A DNA stretch of 64,000 bases from Drosophila miranda (lineage: Eukaryota > Arthropoda > Insecta > Diptera > Drosophilidae), in contig NC_046676.1 of assembly GCF_003369915.1 (NCBI RefSeq), forward strand, positions 8,959,501 to 9,023,500, read 5' to 3'. Below are positions 45,621 to 59,700 of the stretch, piece by piece. Every line of letters begins with the position of its first letter. Within the stretch, counting starts at the first letter, position 1. The notes under the pieces are model-generated. The model was not told where the DNA came from. It searched no databases and saw only the letters and a list, made by a program, of their open reading frames with translations. Position numbers and translations under genes: made by a program.

Positions 45621-46051
45621 TGAGCATTCACAAATCGCATGCGACTATCAATTCGATTCCGCCTGGGGCCACACAATTGACCTTAACCAAATAGACACGG
45701 TGTTTATACGAGTACAAGGGTAATATTTCATTCTTAAGGATATCGTATGCGACAATCATATGAAATACTTATGAAATACGTAAGATGTGTAGCATTGGCA
45801 GGGTATGGATTTTCCTTGGAAGAAAGCATTGAACGAACGAAGTATTCTGAGTGAAAAGTACGCGTATCTCATAGCAAAAATACCTAACTACATAGTGAGG
45901 GCATCAGTGCGAATGAAAAAGGCACATAAATATTCAATTTGTAAGTCCACATATCGGCCACCTCCGAGCTGCCCGCACATCGGCGATACTCGTACATTCA
46001 ATTATCTCTCTATGTGGCCATTGCCGTTGCTGTAGCTGTAGCTGTTAACGC
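45621..46051. other. intergenic DNA between genes F and G
   Basis: About 0.4 kb with no visible gene. Confidence 0.45.
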
Positions 46052-46089
46052 TTTAAAATGTGCGCACACACACTAGATTGTAGTCAGTC
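46052..46089 (+). promoter_or_regulatory. core promoter of gene G
   Basis: A TTTAAAA TATA-like box (46052-46058) lies about 31 bp before TCAGTC (46084-46089), a good match to the insect initiator. The 5' UTR would be about 29 nt. Confidence 0.5.
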
Positions 46090-46114
46090 GAAGTTTGTTC
46101 TCAGACCATTAAGC

Positions 46115-46625
46115 ATGAAAGGCCACCAACGTAGTTTCGCTCTGCCAGTTGTCGTCGTCGTGGTTGCCGTGGCCATTGCCGGGCTGTGCGTGCTGTCAGG
46201 ACTGAATGTAATGAAAATTGAGTAGAACAACAGCATACATGGCTCTCTGACAGTGGGAAACTACAATCCTGTAAACGTTTATCCTTTATCAGGCAGCGCC
46301 TCTCGACGTGCAGTGCAACTGTGGGGACGCAGGAACGCAGCACTCAGCCGACGGCCTTCAGACCCAGACCCAGACCGGTCCCGGCTGCCAGACGCAAACC
46401 TCCGAGAATGGCACCCAGAGCCAGAGCCAGAGTGGCAGTGGTAATTCTAGCCAGTCCCAGACCCAGTGCACTGGCTCCGACTGCGCTCCACTCACGCCCT
46501 TTCCACCGCTGTTCACCATGAAGCCAATGGAGCCCCTCACGTGGAAGCCATTGGAATGGGGGTCACTGCAACCCATTGCGCCGCTGAATGGGCAGCAGCA
46601 GCAACAGCAGCCCGATGTAGCTTAA
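46115..46625 (+). CDS. gene G: small secreted Gln/Ser/Thr-rich protein
   Basis: Two exons, 46115-46207 and 46293-46625, are joined across an 85-bp phase-0 intron, giving 141 aa. Exon 1 is a signal peptide with a Val/Ala core (LPVVVVVVAVAIAG). The mature part starts near AAPLDVQCNCGD. It has a low-complexity Gln/Thr/Ser/Gly region with QTQTQT, SQSQSGSG and SSQSQTQ runs. It contains five Cys (QCNC, PGC, QC, DC) and a Pro-rich segment with repeated MKPMEPL / WKPLEWGSLQPIAPL motifs. It ends in a short poly-Gln. It lacks the DUF725 cysteine layout, so it is not a seventh paralog. It could be a glue-like, mucin-like or cuticle-lining protein. I do not recognise an orthologue. The structure is supported by the promoter, consensus splice sites, an in-frame junction and AATAAA at 46650. 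Confidence 0.7.
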
Positions 46626-46649
46626 GCTCTTCAAATGATTGTCCGATTC

Positions 46650-46655
46650 AATAAA
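46650..46655 (+). terminator. poly(A) signal of gene G
   Basis: AATAAA lies 25 bases after the stop codon. Confidence 0.65.
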
Positions 46656-49600
46656 GGCAGGCGAGTTGAGTAGAAGCCCCAGCGTGTGGTCCATTGGGTC
46701 CACCTCACTGACATATCCAGTACGCTAGTTTTCAATTCGGTTTCATATAAAAATGTCGAATGGGCATCCACTATTTGCTCGGAACTAGGCCTGACTTAAT
46801 TCCATTTTCAGGTTGCTCTTGACGGTCGGCCACCTCTGGCTAGGGTCAGGCCCTACACGAATTTTCCACGGGAGATTAGAGAAACCCAGGGAAAACTCTG
46901 ATTCTCATTGCTTCTGAAGTGCGTTGAAATCCCATTTCGAGTGCTCACTGTAAATCAAAGCCCCATTAGGCTGCCAATAAGTCTCCAACCAGCGAGCGAT
47001 TATAGATAGCAGAGCATTTACTGATATGGACAAAATATGTATGTACTGATACGATGTTGGCGCTTTTTTTATTACATTTAACTATTTTAAAGAGTAGATA
47101 AGAAGTATGGTGGTAATTAAAAAATACGTTCTGTCGGCTATACTGTAAGAAGGATACTCGTATTCGTACGAGTTCCTATATAAGTATAATTCGGAACAGT
47201 CAGCGTCCGATCAATTTAATATACTGAGACCAGAAGCTGTTGGCGGTAAAGAGGTATTATTTCAAAAGGCAATCAAAAATGATAAATGATAATTCCAGCC
47301 TCCCATTAGTTATAACATGACATAATCATGAAGAATAAACTCTTTTCCTTGGCTGCAATATAAATTAAAAATTTCTTAACAATTAAAACACCAAGAAAAT
47401 TTTCTTTCAACTTCGGTTGAAGTTTCTTTTGTCATTGCTTTCATCAACTACTGAGAACCGAAAAAAATGCTTTAGTAACTTTGTGATTGAGTAATACTCC
47501 AGATGAATTTTATTTATCTCGAATTGCCTCCATGATTTTGCACAGTTTCGTGAACTTTTGCTCAACATTTACCCAGTGAGATTGACAGTTGGGCTGCATC
47601 AGAGGATGATGATGAATTCTCCCCGAAATGCTGTCTGTGGTTAATGCAGTTTTTTGTTTTCTTCCCAGATAAAACTTTTGTAATGCGCCGAACTTTTACC
47701 GACTGTGGCAACCCATTGTGGCACCTCAGCGCGATGCGGCCGTGGGCGACGTGTGCAAGTAACTGTGGCAAAAGGCGCCACAATAATCAACGGCAGCCGT
47801 GGCAATCCGGCGGAGGATATCGTCAACGGTTGATGTTGATGTTGATGTTCGGGGTTGCTCCTCGTACTGCCGCCAGCTGGCTTTTAACTCATTTTCTGAT
47901 TAAAATCTTGGCCATTAAGCGTGCAAGCTCAAATCGGGCTAACTTTTTTAATGGCACTGACAATAGTCGCTCCAGACCCTGCTCTAGCTTTCTGTACTCC
48001 CAATCTCCAATCCGTGCAATCTGCAGTGCGGCCGCAAAAAGGACGCGCGAAAATTGGCGCCTGCAACGAACGACGATGGTCACGACATGGCGCAGAATTC
48101 GGTGTAAAATTAAATTAAAACTGCCAGCACAGCAGCAGATGGATCCGAGGCGGTGGGGAGACTGCGAAAATATTTGCGAGCCTTTAAGGAGAAGGCCAGA
48201 TGGGCTGATAGTGAAAAACAGCATGAGGAGACGGCGCACCACCCTGGCAAAGGAGGAGCTGGTAGAGAACTCTCAGCGCCAGCTGTCAGCGGCTGCCAGG
48301 CCAACGATGTCAATTAGTTTTTGAAGCGAAGCTGACCCCCATCTCTTAGCCACCCCTGTCCTTTCCCACTCAAGTTGGCTTTAAGTTAATTGCACAAGAT
48401 TTCACTTTGCTCTTGCCGTTCTCACATCCGTTTCCGCTACTCTCCGCTCAGCTCCGACACACCCAGCCGCCACCACCGACATTTTTAATCAAGTTAAAAG
48501 TTATTTTTAAATGGAGTGCGAGCGAAATATGCAAGTGCAATGCAAACATAGCAAAGGTCCTGCCGCTGGATCTGCATATGTATCTGTATCTGCATCTGCA
48601 GCACTGCATACAAAGTATTTATCATCTGATTATTTCGTGGCGCATTCGTGACCAGCTTGATTGCAGTGGCGGCATTTCGCCATTCCAGTTTCAGCGGCCT
48701 CTCCACATTTATATACAGAAATATATGGTTGCTCAAGCCTTTTTATGGCCTGTGTGCTTATTATTTTTAACTGTTTTCATCAGACTTAAATTCAATGAAA
48801 CGGTAAAATTTTTTCCGAGTTAATTTAATTAATTACATACCAATGTTGGTGATGGCGGAATTTATTTATCAGTTAAGGCTAACTAAAAGTTAAGCAAGTG
48901 ATGGTACAACGCAGCCGAGGGGAGAAATATTGCGAGATTGATAGATGGAGTCGATGATGCAAAGGATTGCAGTTTCAATGCGAAGTCGTGGGTGGGTTTC
49001 GTGGCAAAAGAAACGAATCTTGTAAGAGCTTGTTTTGAATTAAATGAAAACTTTTTAGGGTATTGCATAATTTCATTATGACTTCTTACTTTTTATCTTT
49101 GGTTTTAATGGATGAATAATATTTGCGCGCGTGCTCTCGCTCTTACTCTCCCTTTCACCTACCTTTCGCCATTCATTTGTCATTTTTTTGGCTTTTTTTT
49201 TGTATTTTTAACGAATTATCTGTGGCAACAACCAGACAGAGATACTATCGCAAACACACACACACAGCTATAGGAGCTCACTGAAGCACTCGCCGACTTA
49301 CCTACGATGTTATTTTGGGTGCTTTACACCTGGAAAGCCTTTGATTGATGATGCGACCCATTGATAGGGGGCTCTAAACAGCCACCCGACCAGCAGCAGC
49401 ACCAAATCCCTTTCTGTCCAGCTAATTGGCGCTAAAGTAGCTGCCGTTTAAAAATATTTTAGCAAATTATGCTTGTATAGTTTTTTGGGGTTTTTTTTAG
49501 AATTTGGCTAATTATGCTCTCAAAGTGAAGCCAACTGAACCATGGCTTAGCCTTTCGTTCCAGGCTGGCCGGCTCCGGTATGGTATGGTCTCGTCTGAGC

Positions 49601-52300
49601 TAATTAGAGCAGCCAACGTTAATTGCAATTTGCAATGATTCCCCCGGGGTAGGGGTGGGCAGAGGACCAGTGGGCGACGGGAGAACAGATGTGCGGCGCG
49701 TTACATAGATGTCGCATCAACTCTTATAGCTGTTGCTGTCGCCGCTGCTGGCGTTGTCACGTTTTTGGTGGCTGCTTTTCCGTATGACTCCATTGCGAGC
49801 ATTGCCACAGATGTTGCACTTGCCACACGATTTGCAGTTACGTGCGAGAGGGACATGCAGACAGAGAGCGAGATGAAGAGAGCTGCACTGTAACCGAATC
49901 TTGTCTGAACCGAAAATCTTCTAATTTTCTACTGCAGTGATTTCGCATGCATAGAGAGTGCATGCCTCAGCACTGGCACTTGCACGGTACGAGCACGGGC
50001 ACGGGCACGGGCACGGCGAAGGGTCTCACTGATTTATGCGCATCAATAAGTTTCCAGAGTTGCCGATACTTATGCGAAATGTGCCGCAATGAGACGTGGA
50101 CCCGACCGGGGCACGTTCGCCTGCAGTGGCAGATAGATACTCTGGCAGCGACTCCCAGCTGCTAAAATAATGATTTGCATTTCGATCTGGGGCTGAAATT
50201 CGATTTGAGGTTGACCAGCGAGGGAGAGGAAGGAATAACGCAACACAGTTCTTGGGACTAATGAGAATAACCCCCACAGCCAACTTCCTCCGACCCCGTC
50301 TGCTTATCGCCTCGCTTTGGGAAGGGATGGAAAGCCAAATTCCCAGCCAAATAATTCATTTTCACTGCTTTGTTTGTTGCCCACGTTTATGGCCACCGCT
50401 TATCTTAATGGGTCAAAGGTTATGGCCAGCCTTGAGATGAGACAGTCCGCCAAACTTCCGTTGCCCAAATGCTCACCACGGAACCCCAACCACTGACCAC
50501 CAGAATCGGCTTTACTTCTGCATTCAAACAGCGCACTGCGGGCGGTCCAAGGAGGCGCCGTGCGCCCAGCCAGAGATTAGGCGTGTTTATAAATAGATTT
50601 ATGGATCGTCAGTGGGAGAACCTTTTAGCCCCCAGCCCTAAGCACAGTTCCAACCATAGCTCGATGTGGCAATAAACACGCCATAGAGCCACTGCAACTA
50701 CATGAGCGGCATTTAATAAAGACGAAACCAAGAAATCTGTATTCCGACTATGCGATACCCGGGAACTACCAAAGAAATCCTCTTTGTTTAGTAATTATTG
50801 GACTGTACATTTTTAATATATTTATCACTATGGATGAACTCGTTCATACTGATAGGTAGACAGGGCTAAAGCCAATAGATCCCATGCATATATGCGATCG
50901 GGACGCCCTTCCCTCTGTCTGCTACATACATACATTGGTACAGAAAGCAGATACTCCTACTACACACTACGAGCACCGCATAACGAGTATAATTACGTTA
51001 TTTTCGACTGTCGTCTACTGGAGCCGAGCACTCAGCCTCATAGAGCCACACATGGCAAGCTCCACTCCACTCCACTCGACTCAACTTAACTCATTTGCTA
51101 AATCAAGCATGCACCACTTAAATTTTCATTAGACTGTTTTCCGTATGCTCACATGCTGTGGCCTGCATTTGCAGCTCATGCTGCTGCTCCTTCTCGTAAG
51201 TCGAAACAGAACCGCAGTGTGTGCGCACTTTGTCTTAATGATGTTAAAGTGAATTTAAACTTACGTGATTTTTACGTGAGCGCCAGTAATTGGCGCCGCA
51301 CTTGCACATACAGTCATGACCGGCAAAAAGGTGAATGCGCTAAGTAGAAGCCAATGCAGTTTTTCATGAACTGTAAGAAACTAAACTAGAAATAGTTTGT
51401 GTGATATAAAAAATTATCAAATAATAATTGTAAGGATTAGGAATATTCTATAAAAATATTGAAGTCACGCATTTCTGATAAATTTTTTGTAATAAGCTTT
51501 ACTTGCATGAATTAAATAGATTTTTTCAGAGTGTATGCATAGTTGCCTTCCTCCGTCCAGAGCTGTGAGTCATATCTCTGATATGGTGTCATCATTCAGC
51601 GAGCGGCGGAGATTTTTGGTGAGGAGCTCCTGCGGCACATGTGCTCACGTATTGGCCATAAATATTAGGGTTAAGGGCGGGCATCGCCAGCCTGGCATAT
51701 TGGCAATGCCATAGCGAAATCAAACCATAAATTTAACACGTTTCAGCTTTTGCAGGCGGGCAGTGACAAAGACACCGACAGAGGGATGAGGGGGTAGACA
51801 GCCGCCGAGTGCCGTGCACACACATATATTACGTTACGTATACGCAACGGTGTCTGTCGCCGCGTTAACTGCCAGCCACGTCGCGGCTAAAGCCACGTGC
51901 CAGCTGATGCCGTTTCTCCAGGAGAGGCATTTAATTTGCTGAAACATCCTGCCAGCCATTTTTACCTTCCGTTCCTCCTCTAGGCTGCTATTTAGCCAGG
52001 TGAAGGGGGTACGCTGACCAAATCGAAGAGCCATTTCCCATTCGGTAAAGCCACAGAATCGGAATCAGGACCAGCATCCAGCATCCATTGGCAGCCTGTC
52101 AGTGCCTGGCTGTTCCTGCTGCTGCTTCTGGCGATGATGCAGGTCCCCGATTCTGTCAAGGATACGCAGCCTTCGGCCTCCTAGCTGCCTCATGCCTGAC
52201 TGCCTCTTCCTGTTGCTCCGTGGCCTTCGACGGCAGCCAATGCGCTTACTTCCCATGCGAGTGTAGTTGGGTACATGTGGGTTAATTCCGTTTCACTCCG
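46656..52300. other. non-coding DNA right of the gene cluster
   Basis: No convincing gene is visible. The 226-codon open frame at 47644-48324 lacks domains and looks like chance. A GGGCAC hexamer tract is at 49991-50016. A hydrophobic, signal-peptide-like open segment at about 52085-52183 lacks an in-frame ATG and is listed as a finding only. Confidence 0.4.
49991..50016. repeat. GGGCAC hexamer tract
   Basis: About four tandem copies of a 6-bp GC-rich unit. Confidence 0.7.
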
Positions 52301-52350
52301 GTTAAACACACACACTTAGCGGGGAAACCACGAGAGATGGAGAGCGAGAG

Positions 52351-52402
52351 GGAACGAGAGAGAGAGAGAGAGAAAAAGAGAGAGAGAGAGAGAGAGAAAA
52401 GG
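52351..52402. repeat. GA microsatellite
   Basis: An imperfect (GA)n tract of about 50 bp. In Drosophila, GAGA factor and CLAMP can bind such tracts; whether they do here is unknown. Confidence 0.8.
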
Positions 52403-55400
52403 AGAAATGGGGAGTGAGTTTAATCATGGCATCGCACTTCAAGAAGGGATTTGCAGCTTAAAATCGGATTTACCACGCCCAAGCGACGCCTAACCGAGCT
52501 TATCGAATTGTTCTCATTATCGTTCAGATTTTAGTGGGCCAAGGAAATTAATTTCGTGAGTAAACCTGTGTGGATGTAGGCACCTGACATGTAATTACTA
52601 AGCCAGCCAGGCTCCCTCCCTAAAGCATGTGGCATCCATAATCATCATCAAGGATACCTGTCTGGCCATACACAGCACTTGGAGTACTCTCATGTAAGTA
52701 TATTGAAGAGTTTGTTGGTTGATGGTTGAATAGCAGCTTTGCTGCTTCATCGTCTTGGGCTTGACTTGAAATTTTTCACCAACTAAAAGCAATCTCGTTA
52801 ATTTCGTTAAAGCAAAAGCATCTCAGATCTGCGCAAATCCCCATTAAGCCCTTACAATCGTTCGAGTCCATACATTTATATTAGGCCATACATTATTATG
52901 GTTTCATTTCGGTTGTCGATAAAATGGTTTGACAACAAGCGGATTTCGTGGCATCAAATCCGGCTCAGAGGCCCGAGCACACATGCTTCTCGCACTCGGG
53001 GGTCGTTTGTCCTTTGCTAGTTACTCTAACCAAATATTGCCATTATTATAATGAGTATTGGGACATTGGAAGTTTGGTATTTTGTGGAACTTTTACTTCT
53101 GCACAAAATCAAAACAAATTACCACGATCAACAACAATTGTCATTCGTTATCCTATTAACGCTGCTACTGCTACACCACAGACTGTGGCAACATTCCGGA
53201 ATCCAGCAATGAATTATAGACAAAGGCCAATGCCAGCACTCCCGACAAGAATTTCCAAGTAATAAAGCAATAAATGCCAATGTCGAGGCCCTGGTTCGGC
53301 TTGAGTCGAGGAAAAACTTTCCAGCAAACTCGCCCACAAAATGTACTCTCACATAGCTGCTGTCCCTCTCCTCTTCCAGGTTGTATATGTGATAAATTCC
53401 TGACAAATTGATATAAGTAGAAATTATGTACGAGCAGAACCAGATAATGGTCTGTGGTTGTGCGAATTCCTCCCGATAATCAGCAACAGCTGCCAGGAAA
53501 TGATAATGCGAGCCAAACGCCTGTGCATCCTATACATTCAAAAGGACACGGCTCATCGACGGTTGGTCATTGTGACCGGTTGTCGGGAGTGGGAAAATAC
53601 TAGCGGAAATAGTATTTATGTAAAGCATGATACAGGTATAGATTTGCAGAATAGTATCAATAGTAAATAAGAAAATTTAGTTTTGTTAATATTGTCCAGA
53701 AAATTGTGTCGTTGAAAGATCAATCCGTTTTCAATTAATTCTGAATTGGTTTGCCAAAACACTTCCATCGGTCACACTGACTAATATATCAACGATTTCC
53801 ACTAGAAGCATGAAGAGAAATGATAAATACTAAAATTCGAAATGGGTTGAGTCCAGACGTCCATGGATATCCTCGTTTTTGTTTGCAGACAACTCTCGTT
53901 TCTGTTAAATTTTAACACATTGTGGATTTAGATTATTTAATGGACCACTTATTTGCATTTTTATTACCTCAATTACCACTATAATGCTGTTGTGCCAGTG
54001 GTTATGGCTCATCTTTTGTGTGGCTAAGCTATTACAATTTTAATGGACTCCCACAAGGCGATAAGAATAAGTACATATACGTTGATATTGCTGGCCGGAG
54101 AGCAAACATTAGGGGAAAGCACCTAGGCAAATGTATCGAAAGCATAAAAGCAAATAGTCTGATTAACGAATAAAACAAATACAGATAGGGGTAGGGATGG
54201 GGATAGCGACACAGACACGGAAACCGAACGTAAATGCAAACATGCAAAACGGAAGTTTTGTCCTTGGTGGTTCCAGAGCAGGAGAGAGGAAACAATAGTG
54301 GCCACAACGGCAGGATGCTGCATAAACGGATTGAAATGGGAATGGGATTGAGAGAAAGTGAAACGAGATCGAGTGCGAAGTCATAAAAGTGGCATGCCAC
54401 GAAAACTACTCAGCGCAAAGGACTACTGAAGAGAGGAAGAGATAGACACTCGCACACACACAATGTCTAATGCATTGAATATTACGGCTATTCACATTGA
54501 AGTGGACCCATAATTGCGGCTCAATGGCACTCGAATGGCAATCGCTGGGATCGCAGATGATTAAGGAGTTGCCGTACTAAGGCGAGCGAGATAGGGAGAG
54601 AGAGAGAGGTAGAAGTGTCTGATGATGCATGAATATTTGAAGAACTTAGCCAGGTCACTTGAGCACTCAACTCGGCATCCGAGTCACTCAAAGAGAGTGT
54701 TTGATTGATTGTGCATAAGTCATGGTCCATGTCCTGGAAATGTATTCATTTCGAGCCGTCCGTCTGGGGCCGCGGACTGCATCTTGATTTATATCGTCTA
54801 GACTAGATTTGGAGCCACGCATTTATTTATAATTCCTTCTTTGTTTGCCTTGCCGTGGAGTTGAGGCGCCCCAATGTATAAATGCACATTTACATGTCGT
54901 TTGGTCAGCAAAGGAACTTGCCAACGAACTCGAAATGAACTCAGGCCGGCTCCAGCGAACCATTAACGCCTGACCATATGGTGCCAGCCATCATCCCAGA
55001 TTAAGGCCAAATTCGCAGGACAACTTCCAGACAAAGTATTTTAATTGGAACAACTTTTACAACTTCCATCAGATGGAAAAGGGTCAAGCATTTCCAAATA
55101 GACTAGCTGCTAATTTACTTTGAAGGGAGAAGTCAAACAAACACACAACCAAACTACCTGAAGCTATTTACCGACTGGCCGTCGGCTATATCCCGCTGAT
55201 CCTTGCCCCAACCCCAGTCCCAGGAATCAGCTCTCTGGCTGAGAGCGAGGTGCTAACCCTTGGCAATTTATGTGTTTCATTATTAAACTTTGCCACCTGC
55301 CGCATATTTAGCAACAACAATGGGGCAGACAGGCAGCCGGGCAACGGCCAACGGCCAACGGCTCCCCACACACTTGGCGCAATTTATTGGCCAAACACCT

Positions 55401-55810
55401 CGGCTCGGGCACTCTAGAAATGACTGCCAGGCAAGAGGTGGATGTAACACTAAAGCCCCATCAACAGGCACCCAGAAAGGAGTCTACCTTCGGGGGCTAA
55501 AGCTGTTGATACCCTTGCAGATCAAATGCTCTTTTTCAGTACGACAAATACAAAATATGAACTCTATACTCTTTGAGCAAAGTTACAGCTAGAGTGCTAT
55601 ACAAATTAGGGTGTTGTTATTATGAACAGACGGATGGATGTGGCTGCATTCAAGAGTATCAAAGTCTTAATACCCTATGGAAGGGTATCACAAGTAGCAG
55701 TCGAAGAAGAAACTGAAAACCAATTGAATTGTAGATGCGGGTTAAACAGGAAAGCAAACATGGCACAAAACGGGGCTTCAGGCCGGGACCAAGTAAATAA
55801 AAACATCGTA

Positions 55811-55873
55811 AAGTCAGAGTCCGAGTCGAAATCGGAGTAAGAGTGTGAGTCTGAGTCAGAGTGAAAGTCCGAG
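55811..55873. repeat. GAGTCY hexamer tract
   Basis: About ten imperfect copies of a 6-bp unit (GAGTCC, GAGTCT, GAGTCA and similar). Confidence 0.7.
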
Positions 55874-56706
55874 GCCCCACCTATCCTTCCTTGGCAGCCT
55901 TTTTACACACACGATTGAATGCGCAATTTATGCGGCGTAATTTATGAAAACAAAAACCGGAAACAATATTTCTGTGCGGCCCCTTCGGGCAGTACAGAGA
56001 GCGCTACAGTCGGACCATTATCTGCTGTATACCCTCGTACATATAAGGCCCTAGGCCAACTCGTACTTATTTATGCGAATGCAGCCTCAGTCTCAGTTTC
56101 AGCCCTGGATAAACAATAGAAGAGCTGTACGGTACCCTGGTGGCTGCCAAGAGGCAAGAATTAAGCGCTTCTGGCTGAGGTCCGGCCACAGGGCGTATGG
56201 GTATTCACACTTGCTGGTGGATGGAGAAGGTAAGATGGGGGTCTCTTTAATTGCGGCATCTACTGCATTTGCATTTGCATTGCTGATTGCAACACCAGTC
56301 AGAATAGAAAGCACAGATTCCATAGAGAGAAAGAGAGACCGCTCCACTCCCGTCCGAATCGCAACAAAACTACGTGCATAAACAATTTCCACAAATGGCG
56401 GCTAACAAAGTGACGCTTTAGGCCGTGGCTATTGTGTGCCTGCCTCTTTTGCCAAGTCGCCTTCCGTTTTCCGTTCGTGCCTATTGCCTGCCCCTTCCTT
56501 TCTTTCCTTTCTTGCCTTTCATTTTATTATATCGCAGCCCTTTTAGGGGTTTTCCTGGCCAGAGAAGCATAAAAATCACGCACTCACAAACAAATAAAAT
56601 GCTGACAGCATATATTTCCGTTTCCGGCTACAGTTTTCAGTTAAACAAATACCCCACATATGTGGCCCTTTCCAGTCCTTCCCTGCTTAAGCACCGAGCC
56701 CCCAAG

Positions 56707-56741
56707 CTCCGAGTCCCGAGTCCCGAGCTCCGAGCTCCGAG
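56707..56741. repeat. five copies of a 7-bp unit
   Basis: Exactly five tandem heptamers of the form YYCCGAG (CTCCGAG or TCCCGAG). Confidence 0.8.
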
Positions 56742-59700
56742 CGGATGTATTACAATTTGGAAACGCACATTTATGACAAAAGGGATAACCCAACAGCATC
56801 CTTGTCCCTCAGCCTCTTTTGGCTATTTGTTTAACAGAGTTCGCATTTTTATTTTAATGCTAATTCAGTGGGATCTGGGACCATGCCTGCACTAAATTAG
56901 CAGCCCGAGATCGTAAAATCGAGAGCAAGCTAAATCGCACTTCCGCCGGAAGTGGACTCCATCTGAGTGTTCTGTAGAGAGCTTTTCTCTTCGCTCTTTC
57001 CTTTTTATGACAGCTTTACGCTTCGATTTGATTGACGCAAAGTTCTAGGACAAACCAATCCAATTGCTCGTCCTCCCCCTCCTCCTTCCCCTCCACACAA
57101 GCTTGTTGTATAATAGTTTGGGCTGCCACAGCAGCATACCGCTTGGCTTTGGGTAAATAAAGTTAATTAAATTTAAATATTTGTATTGTGCAGCTCGGCC
57201 TTTACGGAATTTCCCCTTTTTTTCTCTCGCAAGTGAGCAAACCGCACTGACGCCGCTCCTTTACGGAGTAAATGCGGCGTTAAATTATATTATTGTGTGC
57301 TGCTCCTCCCGGGCGCAGACCTCCGACAGTTTGAGATCCAGGCCACAGCGTGTTGTCCCTGCCATAAACAGAAAAAAAGAGTTTTTCGAAAATTTATTAC
57401 GAAATAATTCATAAAAACGCATGCGACGCGACGGAGCATTGTCAAGCCACCAACACGCGGGCGGACACCCATTGGATGCGACCGCCAGAACGACGACCAG
57501 GTGGGCAATCCGCAGTGACCCCCGCCACCCAGCAGCGGCCACACATGTGTTTGCTTTGGACAGTCAGCTACTGTCAAACATTGCCAGCTCCGCGGCACAA
57601 ACAAAAGACCGAGCCGAGACCGAGAACGTGCTTGGGCATATTCCGACCAAAAGATACCCAATTTAGGTATCTATTTAAAACTTGTAAAACTGATTGTCTG
57701 CAGCTCTGACTCTAATTGCGATGGTATATGGGAGATCGTTTGATGAAATCCTTAGATATCATCGTTTCCAACGGGGTTCTACTATATATGTAAAGCATTG
57801 CTCGATTTTCAGAGGGGGATTGTATGTCATAGATCAAAAACATATACACTTTCTTCACGCCGCCTTATAAATATATTATCACTAATTACCACAATACATA
57901 TACCCCTTTGCTGCTAGAGTACCAGGTGTAAAAGAAAAATTGTTAAATTTATATTTATTTTTATGGCTTGGCTTTGTTTCAGCCAGACGCAATCCCATGC
58001 AGAACCCCGCGGAGGGTCCGGCTGGCCCTGCCACTGCCATTGCCACACTTCCAGGGCACTCGTGTGTGTGGCAGCCTCTTTTATTTTCATCATTCAACAT
58101 TTTTAGTGAGTTGGCAGCCTTTCAGTTTCGATTCAGTTCCTGGGCGGCCCTCTTCTCGAGTAAATGTTTGCACTTTTTGTTTGCCATTTTAAAAATATTT
58201 TCAGCCTCTTTGTTTCGTTTTTGTGTTCGTTTCAGTTTCAGTTTTTCCTTCCTTTATGGCATTCCACACACACATTTATATGCAAATGCATGTGTGTATG
58301 CACGGGTGTGTCAATGTGTGCGCGCATTGGCACAGTTAAACGGTAACGGCCTCTCTTTACGCGTCATTTTTTCGGGCCCTTTTTTTGGGGCCAGCTTTTG
58401 GTTTATTGGTCCCTGCGTTTTTCACATTCCCACAAATAGTCCACCGCCACTATTTTTGAAGGAGGGAAGGGGTTTTATATTGCGGGTCAGCAAATGTTTG
58501 CGGTTTTACTTGTCAATTTGAAGTGCATTAAATGGGAGACGCGCGACGCGGGGAAGATGTTGGCTGGACTTTATTTTGCTCTTTTTTCTGTTGGGGCTTG
58601 GTATTGCAGCAGAGCCCCAAGGGCTGCGCAGTGCATTGCAACGGACACTATCCCCCCAGGCTGTTGTTGCAGCAACGCTGCTATGTTGCCTGGGAAATAT
58701 ATTGGTAAAGTGTTTGTTGATTTCATTGTGTGGAAAACAAAACCAATAAAAGATATGGTCACGCAATACCGGATCTGTGGCAGGAGGATAAAGCTTAATT
58801 TTTCTACTATCAAGAATGTACAAATTCCATAGTTACTGGCTTGCATTGATCAGGAAGCGCGCCACCCATTCGATTAGAATTATAATGCCAGCCACCATAT
58901 TCTACTGTGAGAACCCATCCAATATGACATTCTCCATCCGTAGGCCATACAAATAATTGCTTTCCCAATCGTTTGACGGTTGCCAGATCAAGGTAGAGTG
59001 AGCACTCCCTCCCCGAACAGAGTTCTCGTACGATACAGCGCAGAGAGCACTTCGACATGATTGCAAAATTATACAGAACTCCTGTGTTGTGTTTTCTGTT
59101 GGCGGTTGGGTTTATTTAACGCTGTCTAACAATTTGCGCGAAGCGAGCAAGAAAAACAACAAAAGTAGGAAAGCAAAACAAGAACGAAATTTTGCGTCAG
59201 TGGGAAAAACGTGCCAAGATCTCTCCGGACCCCTTCCTTCGCTCGGCAAAATTCAACACTTTGTTAAAATGTCAAATGAAACATGTCATTTATCATGGCC
59301 ACTCCCACCGCGCTCTCCCTCTCAGGCTCTTTCTCTGGTTCTGGTTCTGTCTCTTACTCTAGCTCTGGGCCCTGGGCGGTTTATATCCGGTAGTAGTGGA
59401 GTATACACGCAAGGGTGTATCAAATTCTAAAGAATATATGGAATCCATAAAGTATATCTTATCAGAGCTAGAGCAATAAAATGAGGTTTGCAAATCGAGA
59501 AACGTGTAACGAAAGTATATTTTATTTATTTATTTATTCCTAACGCGACAGTATTTCTACTTTGTGTTAATGCGCTAGTCACATGGAGTTCACATAGTTG
59601 TGCTTTTCAACATAATGATATTCTTATTCTAACATTTTTAGTATTCTAATATTTGTTTTATTAATACTAATACTAATTCTAATTTTATTATTATTTTGTA

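Noticed and set aside
47644..48324. Plus-strand open frame of 226 codons
   Set aside because: It has no domain, signal peptide or promoter, and its composition looks like translated non-coding DNA.
57940..58521. Plus-strand open frame of 193 codons rich in Phe and Ser
   Set aside because: It arises from T-rich non-coding DNA. The hydrophobic runs are not arranged as membrane helices of a known family.
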